A stretch of 34,197 nucleotides of DNA from Bacteroidales bacterium (GTDB lineage Bacteria > Bacteroidota > Bacteroidia > Bacteroidales > JAAYUG01), in NCBI GenBank assembly GCA_012517825.1, contig JAAYUG010000082.1, forward strand, positions 1 through 34,197, given 5' to 3'. Position 1 is the stretch's first letter; each line of letters opens with the position of its first letter. A program made the position numbers and the translations under genes. Positions 25,291 through 33,654 of the stretch are shown here, one piece after another. The notes below the pieces were generated by a model. That model worked only from the letters and a program-made list of their open reading frames with translations, was not told the DNA's origin and ran no database searches.

Positions 25291-26409
25291 TTATCTTCCG
25301 GTATTCCAGACCTTCTGACTTGCCGAAAACCTCAGAAAAAGCCCATAGGAATAATCCGGATCTTTAAAGTAAATATCATAAAAGAAATCCCCCCGAAGAC
25401 CAATGATCAGATAGGGAGATATTTGCTTCCCGATGAACAAACGGCTTACCAGCATTCTTCTGCTTTGCTGATATTGGTCTTTATCAAATGCCCATGACCA
25501 GAAGATCGGGTCACCTTTGGGCGCATAAAAGTCTTCAGCCAGCCAGAAACCATTTTCCCATTCAATTCCTGAACCGGATAAAGAAACAGAAGGGAACACC
25601 GCATACCCTTTTTTCATGGGTAACTGCGAGGTTGGCGAAACATCGGAAAATCCGATAGCTGTAAAACCTGCAGTAAACTTCTGTATGAGAGAATGATCGG
25701 TGCTGAAGGAAACATAACCCCCTCCTCCGTAATGAAACAGGGTTTGTATAGGCAGATGACTGACATCAATCTGGCCTCCTCTGTGGGTTGCCAGAATGTA
25801 AAGAGGAAACCTGATTTCCTGCCTGCCCTGCCCAATATGACCGGTCAACCAACCTGAATAACCAAAAGTCAATCGCTCCTGATTATCTTCATATCGTTCC
25901 AGAAAACGGTCCCACTGAAGCCATACATCGGAAAAGCAGGCAGGCGAAACATAACGAATCTGTATTCCATCCTCAAGTACCTCATTCAGGTTCCGTTCCG
26001 TTCCGTAAAGTGCTTCCGGCAGCCGGTGTTCTCCGGCTCCCCGGATGGTTCCGGCCATCAGACTGATCCTGTCATTTAAATTGGTCTGTAAGGAAATGAC
26101 GGGAAAAATCTTCTTGACTTGTTCTTGCCCGCTGTATTTCAAAACATGAAAACCGCCGAAAAATGAAACGTGCTGGTCTGCTTTCCATTCAAGAACCGGG
26201 GTAAGGTGGATTCCGATCAGGGTATATCCTTTGTAAAGCGGGTTGAAGTACTCATTGTTCCTGAAAAAAGCGGTGGAATTCAAACGGAGGGTAAGAGCCC
26301 CGCTGTCAGACGGAGGAGCAAAATCCCCCTGCCGGAAAAACGGGTCAGATACCTGGGAGTAACCAGAAAAACTGATTAACAGAAAAAGGATAATATACGT
26401 TCTGTACAT
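25291..26409 (-). CDS. Predicted outer-membrane beta-barrel protein, unknown function
   Basis: The 372-residue product has a signal peptide (1-18, YIILFLLISFSGYSQ). The mature part has alternating hydrophobic strands with aromatic belts, such as ISLMAGTIRG, QIRYVSP, LFHYGGGGYVSFS and LIIGLRGDFFYDIYF. The C-terminal strand ends YGLFLRFSASQKVW rather than in a classic terminal F. This pattern fits an outer-membrane barrel of the sort widespread and unnamed in Bacteroidota. I do not recognise a specific family. It is convergent with the DUF5916 gene and divergent from the DUF2723 gene, from which 115 bases separate it. Confidence 0.7.
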   Translation of the reverse strand: MYRTYIILFLLISFSGYSQVSDPFFRQGDFAPPSDSGALTLRLNSTAFFRNNEYFNPLYKGYTLIGIHLTPVLEWKADQHVSFFGGFHVLKYSGQEQVKKIFPVISLQTNLNDRISLMAGTIRGAGEHRLPEALYGTERNLNEVLEDGIQIRYVSPACFSDVWLQWDRFLERYEDNQERLTFGYSGWLTGHIGQGRQEIRFPLYILATHRGGQIDVSHLPIQTLFHYGGGGYVSFSTDHSLIQKFTAGFTAIGFSDVSPTSQLPMKKGYAVFPSVSLSGSGIEWENGFWLAEDFYAPKGDPIFWSWAFDKDQYQQSRRMLVSRLFIGKQISPYLIIGLRGDFFYDIYFKDPDYSYGLFLRFSASQKVWNTGR

Positions 26410-26524
26410 ACAGCAAAAGCCATTCTCAAAGAATGTTAAAAATACTCTTTTTTCAGATTTTTCTGCTTAATTTGCCGGCTGATTTCATTCAAACTGATAA
26501 CGACACGTTTATTGTCTCCGCTAT

Positions 26525-29500
26525 ATGATGAAAAAATATGCACTGATTAATAATATCACCGGCTGGGTGATATTTGCCGTTGCCGCAGTTGTGTACCTGC
26601 TTACCATGGAACCCACAGCCAGTTTCTGGGATCCGGGGGAATTTATCGCCACAGCTATGAAACAGCAGATCGGACATCCTCCGGGAGCCCCGTTCTTTAT
26701 GATCATGGGAAGATTTTTCACCCTTTTGGCCGGAAATGATCTGAGCAAGGTTGCTGTGTGTATGAATGCCATGTCGGCTCTGGCCAGTGCCTTTACCATT
26801 CTGTTCCTTTTCTGGAGCATTACACATCTGGCAAGGAAAATTCTGATAAAGGAAGAATCTGATCTTTCCGCCGGAAACATTATTGCCATTATGGCTGCCG
26901 GCATGGTCGGTGCCCTGGCCTATACATTCTCCGATTCGTTCTGGTTTTCCGCAGTGGAAGCCGAAGTATATGCTACTTCCTCGCTGTTCACCGCCCTGGT
27001 TTTCTGGCTTATGTTGAAATGGGAAGAGGCAGCCGACAAACCCCATTCGCACCGGTGGCTCATTCTGATTGCTTTTCTGATGGGATTGTCCATTGGAGTT
27101 CACCTCCTCAACCTCCTCGCCATTCCGGCGCTGGTTTTTATCTATTACTTCAAAAAATACACCGTTTCGCGCTGGGGCATTGTTAAGGCACTCGGCGTCA
27201 GCATCCTCATTCTTGGAGCCATTTTGTATGTTATTATCCCTGGAATCCCCTGGCTCGCGTCCATCTTCGAACTGATTTTTGTCAATGGCTTCGGGCTCCC
27301 GTTCAACTCGGGCCTTATATTCTATGTTATTTTACTCAGTGCATTGACTATCTGGCTGATATGGCTGACCTACCGGAAAAAAATGGTGGGGTTAAATACC
27401 ATCCTTACCGGCGTGGCGGTTATTCTACTCGGGTACTTTTCCTATGGAATGATTGTCATCCGCTCTTCGGCAAATCCCCCTCTGAATGAAAACAACCCTT
27501 CCAATGTTTTCTCCCTCCTTTCTTATCTTAACCGTGATCAGTACGGCGACAGACCTCTTTTTAAAGGACAGTACTATAACGCACCCCTGATTGAATCAAA
27601 ACAGGGCAAAGCCATTTACACACCCATCGGGCGTAAATATGTAAAAACAAGCTATAAACCAGAATACGTCTACGATGAACGCTTTACAACCATATTCCCG
27701 CGCATGTACAGCGATGATCCTCGACATATTGAAGCCTACAAACACTGGGCAGGTATAAAAGGCAAACCGGTGAGGATTACCGGCAACGACGGAAAAACCA
27801 AAACCGAGTATGTCCCCACCTTTGGCGAAAACCTGAAATTTTTCTGGAGATACCAGCTTGGCTGGATGTACTTCCGTTATTTCATGTGGAATTTTGCCGG
27901 CCGCCAGAATGACATCCAGGGAAATGACGGCTCCATAATCGGCGAAGGAAATAAGCTCTACGGAAACTGGATATCGGGCATCAAATTCCTGGATGAAGCC
28001 CGGCTGGGACCGCAGGATAATCTTCCTTCAACGCTTGCAACGAACAGGGGAAGAAACACGTACTATCTTCTCCCTCTCCTGCTCGGTTTGGTTGGATTGG
28101 TTTACCATTACCGCCGGAATCCGAAAGATACGGTGGTTGTATTCTGGCTCTTCTTCATGACCGGAATAGCCATTGTCCTCTATCTGAACCAGAAACCCCT
28201 TGAGCCAAGAGAAAGGGATTATTCCTACGCTGGTTCATTTTATGCGTTCGCCATCTGGATAGGCTTGGGAGTTCTCGCTCTCTATGAACTGCTGCGGAAA
28301 TACCTCCCTTCAGTGGCAGGTGCTTCTATCAGCCTTGCCCTTTGCCTCTTTGCGGTACCGATGATAATGGCCGCCGAAAACTGGGACGACCATGATCGTT
28401 CAGGCCGCTATACTGCCCGCGATTTCGCCATCAATTACCTTGAGTCGTGCGATTCCAATGCGGTCGTTTTTACCAACGGTGACAACGACACATTCCCCCT
28501 CTGGTACGTTCAGGAAGTGGAAGGAGTCAGGACAGACGTCCGCGTGGTAAATCTGAGCTATCTGGGTGCCGACTGGTACATTGACCAGATGAAACGGAAA
28601 GTCTATTCTTCAGATCCCCTGCCGATTCGTTTTACCAGCGATCAGTACCGGCAGGGACGAAGAGATGTTGTCTATATTGTTGAACGCACCCAGGATAAAA
28701 TTCCCCTGAACGAAGCCCTCTACAACTGGCTGGGCAGTGATGACCCACGTACCAAAAGCATACCCGGGTACCAGGGATCATTCGACTACCTGCCGGCCAA
28801 AAATTTTACATTGCCCGTTGACACTTCTGCCATCAGAAGCGCAGGAATTCTTACAAGCCGCGAACTGCCCTCTATGGTGTCCTCAATCGACATCAAAATT
28901 GACAAAAACTATATCACAAAGAGCGACATGCTGGTGCTGGATATGCTGGCCACCAGCAACTGGACAAGACCTCTGTATTTTGCCGTTACTGTTTCGCGCG
29001 ACAACTGGCTTGGGCTGGATCCTTACCTCAGGCTCGAAGGACTCGCCTACCGGATTGTTCCCGTTAAAGGTTCTACGGATATTGCCCGTCCCGGAACCGT
29101 TGCCGCCGACATTATGTACGACAACATGATGAATAAATTCCGCTGGGGCGGTATCGATAACCCCCATGTATACCTTGATGAAAACAACCAGAGAATGCTG
29201 CTCAATATGCGGAACAATTTTGCCCGGCTCGCTGAGGCGCTCCTGGCGTCAGGAAAAAACGATTCAGCCCGCAAGGTACTCGATCGCTGCATGGAATTGC
29301 TCCCTTCTTCCAGGGTACCCCACAACTTCTTCAGCCTGCCTCTCATTGAAATGTTTTACCGGACCAACCAGCCCGAAAAGGCCGGAGCGGTTGTCACTGA
29401 CCTTCTGAAAACTCTCTCGGAAGAACTCCATTACTACTACCGCCTTAACCAGAAATTCCCCAATGAAGCAGACTATGAACGAAGACTCGATTTCTACCTG

Positions 29501-29611
29501 ATGAGTGAACTCGATGCCTTAACAAGAAAATATGACCAGAAGGAACTGAACAAAAAAATTCAGGAAGAATTAAAGAATGTTTCCATTCTCTATGGAATTC
29601 CCAGTGAATAA
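26525..29611 (+). CDS. DUF2723-family polytopic membrane protein (TMEM260/GT-C-like)
   Basis: The 1028-residue protein is a large integral membrane protein of the DUF2723 family. The first luminal/periplasmic loop carries the family signature FWDPGEF (34-40; acidic residues D36 and E39) and QIGHPPGAPFFMIMGR (48-63). Around ten membrane segments follow to about residue 620. A long soluble C-terminal part (about 630-1028) includes NGDNDTFPLWYVQEVEG and ends in TPR-like helices. Eukaryotic TMEM260, of the same family, is a protein O-mannosyltransferase, so a lipid-linked-sugar glycosyltransferase is plausible. The bacterial substrate is unknown. The deacetylase gene starts 3 bases after its stop, so they share an operon. 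Two ATGs lie in tandem (26525 and 26528); either may be used. Confidence 0.9.
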   Translation: MMKKYALINNITGWVIFAVAAVVYLLTMEPTASFWDPGEFIATAMKQQIGHPPGAPFFMIMGRFFTLLAGNDLSKVAVCMNAMSALASAFTILFLFWSITHLARKILIKEESDLSAGNIIAIMAAGMVGALAYTFSDSFWFSAVEAEVYATSSLFTALVFWLMLKWEEAADKPHSHRWLILIAFLMGLSIGVHLLNLLAIPALVFIYYFKKYTVSRWGIVKALGVSILILGAILYVIIPGIPWLASIFELIFVNGFGLPFNSGLIFYVILLSALTIWLIWLTYRKKMVGLNTILTGVAVILLGYFSYGMIVIRSSANPPLNENNPSNVFSLLSYLNRDQYGDRPLFKGQYYNAPLIESKQGKAIYTPIGRKYVKTSYKPEYVYDERFTTIFPRMYSDDPRHIEAYKHWAGIKGKPVRITGNDGKTKTEYVPTFGENLKFFWRYQLGWMYFRYFMWNFAGRQNDIQGNDGSIIGEGNKLYGNWISGIKFLDEARLGPQDNLPSTLATNRGRNTYYLLPLLLGLVGLVYHYRRNPKDTVVVFWLFFMTGIAIVLYLNQKPLEPRERDYSYAGSFYAFAIWIGLGVLALYELLRKYLPSVAGASISLALCLFAVPMIMAAENWDDHDRSGRYTARDFAINYLESCDSNAVVFTNGDNDTFPLWYVQEVEGVRTDVRVVNLSYLGADWYIDQMKRKVYSSDPLPIRFTSDQYRQGRRDVVYIVERTQDKIPLNEALYNWLGSDDPRTKSIPGYQGSFDYLPAKNFTLPVDTSAIRSAGILTSRELPSMVSSIDIKIDKNYITKSDMLVLDMLATSNWTRPLYFAVTVSRDNWLGLDPYLRLEGLAYRIVPVKGSTDIARPGTVAADIMYDNMMNKFRWGGIDNPHVYLDENNQRMLLNMRNNFARLAEALLASGKNDSARKVLDRCMELLPSSRVPHNFFSLPLIEMFYRTNQPEKAGAVVTDLLKTLSEELHYYYRLNQKFPNEADYERRLDFYLMSELDALTRKYDQKELNKKIQEELKNVSILYGIPSE

Positions 29612-29614
29612 GGA

Positions 29615-30238
29615 ATGACCGATAGATGGATTCTGAAAGCTGGTATGCGGGTTTATCCCGGGGCTGTCTGGAAGCTGAATCCTGCCCGGAAAGAAATTGC
29701 CCTTACATTTGACGATGGCCCCGAACCGGAAGTAACCCCAAAAGTGCTGGACATCCTTGCACAATATGCCCTCCAGGCAACTTTCTTCTGTTTGGGAAGC
29801 AAGGCCGAAAAATTGCCTTCCATCGTCCGGCAGATCAGAGATCAGGGACATACCATCGGAAATCATTCCTACAGCCATCCCAACGGATTTCTTACCGGGT
29901 TGAAAACATACACCGCAGATGTGGAAAAAGCGCATGCAATCCTCCAGACTTCCCTGTTCCGTCCGCCGTATGGACGCATCAGACCTTTGCAGTACAAGCT
30001 CCTTTCAGAGAATTTTCTCATCATATTCTGGAATGTAATGTCGTACGATTTTCATCCCGGATTTACTCCTGAAAAATGCCTGAACCACTGCCTGCAAAAC
30101 CTTGAAAATGGCGCTGTGTTCGTCTTTCACGACACCCTCAGGGCTTCCCGAAATCTCCTGACTTTTCTGCCGGTATTTCTGGATACATTAGCAAAACAGG
30201 GCTATCGGTCTGTTATACCCGGTAATGCGATCAAGTAA
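29615..30238 (+). CDS. Polysaccharide deacetylase (NodB/CE4 family)
   Basis: CE4 enzymes remove N-acetyl or O-acetyl groups from glycans such as chitin or peptidoglycan. The 207-residue protein has the full motif set: TFDDGP (31-36, D33 and D34), HSYSH (84-88, metal ligands H84 and H88), RPPYGR (116-121), D145 within MSYDFHP, and VFHDT (170-174). No signal peptide is visible, so it acts in the cytoplasm or needs another route out. It sits 3 bases after the DUF2723 gene, and its TAA overlaps the next ATG by one base (base 30238), suggesting translational coupling with the HprK-like gene. Confidence 0.92.
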   Translation: MTDRWILKAGMRVYPGAVWKLNPARKEIALTFDDGPEPEVTPKVLDILAQYALQATFFCLGSKAEKLPSIVRQIRDQGHTIGNHSYSHPNGFLTGLKTYTADVEKAHAILQTSLFRPPYGRIRPLQYKLLSENFLIIFWNVMSYDFHPGFTPEKCLNHCLQNLENGAVFVFHDTLRASRNLLTFLPVFLDTLAKQGYRSVIPGNAIK

Positions 30239-31137
30239 TGTACCATTATACCACTTTCGGACTTCGTATCCGTTCAGACATCGAATTACCTGAACTCGGA
30301 GAACCGGGCAGGGAAGAAAAACCCGACCTTACCATCACCTTCAGACCTATCCCCGGCGAACTGCCGGAGGCCTTATACCGGGGAAAAAGTTTCCAGATCA
30401 GCCCCTCACAGGTACTGATCCGCATTGAACAGGTAGCCGGATACCTGGTCAGAAACGGGCAGGAAATCATTATAGACCCTTCCCATACTGCCGAAATGGA
30501 TCTGGTCAGAGTATTTCTGCTCGGACCTGTCATCGGAATTGCCCTTCATCAGCAAGGATTTCTTGTTTTGCACGGCAGTTCTGTCCTATGGAACCATCAG
30601 GCCATCATCTTTGCAGGGGCTTCGGGCAGCGGAAAATCAACCATTGCAGGAGCTCTCATCCGCCGCGGCTTCCCTTTCCTGGCTGACGACCTTTGCCCCC
30701 TCCGCATGGAAAACAACATGCCCCTTTTGCTTCCTTCTATTCCCCAGCTGAAACTTATGGAAGATGTACTGCCGGAACTTGATTTTTCCCCCGAGTCCGC
30801 TGTCAGACTTTCCTCCGTCACAGCCAAATACGGCATATCCTTTGCAGAGAAAATTTCCGCAGAACCTCTTCCCGTTCGTATGATTTTTATTCTTCAGTCT
30901 GAACCAACGGAAAAAGATATCCGTATGGAGCAGTTGTCGGGGGTTGAGAAATTTCATGCCCTGAAAGACAACACCTACCGGTTCCCTCTTTTGCATTATA
31001 TGAATCTTACAACCAGGCATTTCGGCCTTGTTACCAGCGTGGCTAAACAGGTAACCGTTTACCGGATCATCCGGAATACCGGAATTTCAGTTGAAAAAAC
31101 TGCCGCTACTGTCACTGAATTCCTTTCCCGTTTGTGA
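30238..31137 (+). CDS. HPr-kinase-like ATPase (HprK C-terminal-domain family)
   Basis: This 299-residue protein has an N-terminal domain (1-105) of unknown fold, then a HprK/P-type P-loop kinase domain. Walker A is GASGSGKST (127-135), preceded by HGSSVL (112-117). The acidic motif LADDLCPL (148-155) resembles the Walker B/magnesium site. Regulated HPr kinase normally acts with HPr, but this is a stand-alone divergent copy. Such HprK-like proteins occur in lasso-peptide and other RiPP clusters and in the HPr-rel-A-type systems, next to PqqD proteins, which is the case here. It overlaps the deacetylase stop by one base. Whether it phosphorylates a peptide, a protein or nothing is not known. 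Confidence 0.85.
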   Translation: MYHYTTFGLRIRSDIELPELGEPGREEKPDLTITFRPIPGELPEALYRGKSFQISPSQVLIRIEQVAGYLVRNGQEIIIDPSHTAEMDLVRVFLLGPVIGIALHQQGFLVLHGSSVLWNHQAIIFAGASGSGKSTIAGALIRRGFPFLADDLCPLRMENNMPLLLPSIPQLKLMEDVLPELDFSPESAVRLSSVTAKYGISFAEKISAEPLPVRMIFILQSEPTEKDIRMEQLSGVEKFHALKDNTYRFPLLHYMNLTTRHFGLVTSVAKQVTVYRIIRNTGISVEKTAATVTEFLSRL

Positions 31138-31160
31138 ACCAGAGTGAAATTTTTCCTGTG

Positions 31161-31168
31161 TATCTTTG
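31161..31168 (+). promoter_or_regulatory. Putative -7 box (TATCTTTG) before the PqqD-like gene
   Basis: A full TAnnTTTG match lies in the 69-base gap between the HprK-like stop and the ATG at 31207. A TTTG at 31131-31134 is 26 bases upstream, longer than the usual 19-21. If active, PqqD-like and B2-like genes could be transcribed independently of the upstream genes. Confidence 0.45.
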
Positions 31169-31206
31169 TGGCAGAAATCAATAACTGAAAAACCAATACC
31201 TGCAGA

Positions 31207-31485
31207 ATGACCATTCAGGAAAACACCTTCTTCCGCCGCAATCCCGACCTGCTTTTCAGCGACATGGACGGCGAAACGGTAATGATGAGCATACAGAACG
31301 GAGAGTATTACGGCCTGGATGAAGTAGGTTCCCGTATCTGGCAATTGCTTGAAAACCCGGAATCTGCGGAAACACTCACGGATAAACTCATCGAAGAGTA
31401 TGAAGTTACTCGGGAAACCTGTCTCTCGGATGTGATGGAATTTCTGAACATGCTGGCCGAAAAACAACTTATTATCCCTGCCTGA
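31207..31485 (+). CDS. PqqD-family peptide-recognition (RRE) protein
   Basis: PqqD-type proteins are small winged-helix recognition elements that hold the leader of a RiPP precursor for a modifying enzyme. The 92-residue product matches that class in size and pattern: NGEYYGLDEVGSRIWQLLEN (31-50), TLTDKLIEEYEV (57-68) and C72 followed by SDVMEFLNMLAEKQLII. In lasso-peptide clusters the same protein is called B1. The stop at 31485 is followed after one base by the B2-like gene start at 31487, which is the typical B1-B2 pairing. No signal or membrane segment is seen. Confidence 0.9.
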   Translation: MTIQENTFFRRNPDLLFSDMDGETVMMSIQNGEYYGLDEVGSRIWQLLENPESAETLTDKLIEEYEVTRETCLSDVMEFLNMLAEKQLIIPA

Positions 31486-31486
31486 C

Positions 31487-31939
31487 ATGCCGGGAAAGAA
31501 TCCTCGTCCGTTTTTGGTCCGTATCCTGCGGGTTCCGCTAAATGACTGGATTCTTTTCGCAGAAGCTTTTTTTCTCCTGTTGCTCTGGCGGCTTGTAACC
31601 GCTCTTGCACCGCTTCGTTGTTACAGCAAATACCTGGGAATACCGCAGAAAGACTATTCTCCCACCCGTATGCCTTCCTCTGATAAAGTTGACAGAATAT
31701 GCCTGGCGTTGAGAAGAGCCAAAAAATATTCCGTAATCCCGGTGAAATGCCTCACAGAAGCAATCACTGCAAAAAGAATGATGGCCCGGAGAGGAATTCC
31801 TTCAGCCCTGTATCTTGGAGTATTTCATGAAAAAAACAGCAGCAAACTGAAAGCCCATGCATGGCTCCGATATGGCAATCAGTTTATAACAGGCCGGAGA
31901 GGGCATGAAAAATTCACCGTCGTTTCGGTATTTGTATAG
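31487..31939 (+). CDS. Lasso-peptide-biosynthesis-B2-type transglutaminase-like cysteine protease
   Basis: B2 (McjB-like) proteins cut the leader from a RiPP precursor with a cysteine-histidine-aspartate site. The 150-residue product is a typical size and carries IPVKCLTEAITAKRMMARRG (84-103), with C88 the expected nucleophile, and KAHAWLRYGNQFITG (122-136), with H124 the expected base. The usual acidic third residue is not obvious; N131 lies nearby. A hydrophobic stretch (about 21-41) precedes the core. The gene starts one base after the PqqD-like stop. It ends four bases before the nitroreductase stop on the other strand. Because no macrocyclase gene is present, I call this lasso-like rather than lasso-making. 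Confidence 0.85.
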   Translation: MPGKNPRPFLVRILRVPLNDWILFAEAFFLLLLWRLVTALAPLRCYSKYLGIPQKDYSPTRMPSSDKVDRICLALRRAKKYSVIPVKCLTEAITAKRMMARRGIPSALYLGVFHEKNSSKLKAHAWLRYGNQFITGRRGHEKFTVVSVFV

Positions 31940-31943
31940 CGGG

Positions 31944-32561
31944 TTAGTCTTTCCAGATGATCAATTCATCCAACTCTTTCCTGCTCTTCGGAAGAGGGTT
32001 ATGAGCCGGTTTCCCGACGGCTGCAAATGCAACGATGCGGTAAGGTTTTTCAACTTCCAGCAATTGGGCAAGCTCATCGCCCGCCATAAGAGGAGCACTC
32101 AACCAGCAGGCCCCGTACCCCATATCTACGGCCGCAAGCAGTAAATTTTCGATGCACGCACCGGCACTTTGCAAATCAGGGAAATTCCTCTCCCTGTTGA
32201 TTTCCTCGTGGGTCAGCTGAACACCTTTTTCAAGAACCGTTTCATATTCCTCCATCAGCAAAACAACCAGGGCAGGAGCATCCCTGAAAAAAGTGGCAAA
32301 AAACTCCACCTGCGATTTGATATTTTCTGCCGCGAGCGATTCATTCACAGGAAGCGATTGTATTTTTTCCGAAACAATATTGGCCATTTTCCCCAATAAT
32401 TCCCGCGAAGTAATTACCATAAACTTCCAGGGCTGGAAATTGTTGACGCTTGGCGCCATGGCGGCAATCCGGATCATTTCCCGCAAATGATCAGGCGGAA
32501 CGGGCTCATTCCTGAAACTCCGAACACTGCTCCGCTTTTCAACTACTTCCCTGAATTCCAT
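31944..32561 (-). CDS. Nitroreductase family protein
   Basis: The 205-residue product is a flavin (FMN)-dependent oxidoreductase. Its N-terminal RSSVRSF (10-16) and MAPSVNNFQPWKFMVITS (35-52) are nitroreductase-family signatures. GYGACWLSAPLM near residue 150 is a second conserved segment. I start it at the ATG at 32561. A TATCTTTA on the minus strand (32596 to 32589) is a candidate -7 box within the longer frame from 32618. It is convergent with the B2-like gene (4 bases between the stops), so it is not clearly part of the same unit, although flavin oxidoreductases do occur in RiPP clusters. Confidence 0.88.
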   Translation of the reverse strand: MEFREVVEKRSSVRSFRNEPVPPDHLREMIRIAAMAPSVNNFQPWKFMVITSRELLGKMANIVSEKIQSLPVNESLAAENIKSQVEFFATFFRDAPALVVLLMEEYETVLEKGVQLTHEEINRERNFPDLQSAGACIENLLLAAVDMGYGACWLSAPLMAGDELAQLLEVEKPYRIVAFAAVGKPAHNPLPKSRKELDELIIWKD

Positions 32562-32765
32562 ATCGAATTGGTTTAGGTTTATTATATGTAAAGATATAAA
32601 AAGCCGGCCTTTTGTCATATACTATGCAACAAAACCGATGCAAAACAATAAACATCTGTTCCGGAATACGAAACATGCAACATACCATACCGAACATGCA
32701 TCAATTTAAAACAAAATGTCTATATTTAACCGGATAATTATCTGCCCGTGTTATCTTCACTTACA

Positions 32766-33617
32766 ATGGAAGTATCGGACCAGGAACTTGGCATGTTCAT
32801 CAATACATTGCGCCAGGCTTCAGATTATGACTTTTCAGAATATTCCGACAAATCGCTTCGGAGAAGAATTGCCAAAATACTGGTAGATCATAAAATGTCG
32901 CTTCCGCAATTGCTTCAGACCATTGAACAGGAAAAAGATTTTGCCGAAAAAATTGTACGCGAAATAACCGTCAATACAACGGAACTCTTCCGCGATCCCC
33001 AGGTCTGGCACATGCTTCGGTACAAGGTGCTTCCTCTTTATGCCCATCTTCCCGTCATCAACATATGGGATATCGGATGTTCCACCGGTCAGGAAGTTTA
33101 CTCCCTGCTCATCCTTCTTAATGAACTGGGATTGTTTGAAAAGACAAATGTCTATGCTACCGATATTAATTCGGAAGTACTGACAGCTGCTTCGAAAGGG
33201 GTTTACAGGTACCGCTTTAACATCAATTACCTGGATAATTTTGATAAGGTAATCAGGGAAAACCCTTACAATACGGCTATCCATTACGATGTTCCCTATG
33301 AAAAATACTTCGAAATTGATAAGAACCGCGACCTCATCCGTATGAAACCTTTTCTTACTTCCAAACCCGTATTCCGTAAACACAACCTGGTTCAGCAGGG
33401 AAACATCTGGCTCCGTAAATTCGATCTCATTTTCTGCCGGAATGTAATAATCTACTTTAATTTCAACCTGCAGAACAAAGTATTCAAAACGTTTCATGAT
33501 TCCCTGCAGGAAGCCGGCTGCCTGGTGCTTGGCCTTCATGAAAGCATTCTCGGCCCCTTCTCTTCACATTTCGAAAAGAAAGATATGGTGTATTTTATTA
33601 AAAACCCGCTACCATAA
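32766..33617 (+). CDS. CheR-type protein-glutamate O-methyltransferase
   Basis: CheR transfers methyl groups from S-adenosylmethionine to glutamates of chemoreceptors. The 283-residue product has the N-terminal helical CheR domain (about 5-75, KSLRRRIAKIL) and TVNTTELFRDP (68-78). The SAM-binding motif WDIGCSTGQEVYS lies at 101-113, ATDINSEVL at 131-139 with D133, and FCRNVIIYF at 223-231. The chosen ATG at 32766 fits the family start; a GTG at 32748 is in frame but less likely. No CheB or classical chemoreceptor is visible, and a membrane sensor-like gene follows 37 bases after the stop. A non-chemotactic signalling role is therefore plausible. Confidence 0.9.
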   Translation: MEVSDQELGMFINTLRQASDYDFSEYSDKSLRRRIAKILVDHKMSLPQLLQTIEQEKDFAEKIVREITVNTTELFRDPQVWHMLRYKVLPLYAHLPVINIWDIGCSTGQEVYSLLILLNELGLFEKTNVYATDINSEVLTAASKGVYRYRFNINYLDNFDKVIRENPYNTAIHYDVPYEKYFEIDKNRDLIRMKPFLTSKPVFRKHNLVQQGNIWLRKFDLIFCRNVIIYFNFNLQNKVFKTFHDSLQEAGCLVLGLHESILGPFSSHFEKKDMVYFIKNPLP

Positions 33618-33654
33618 TCCTGTTACTGGCTAAACACTTATCTCTTTCCATCCG

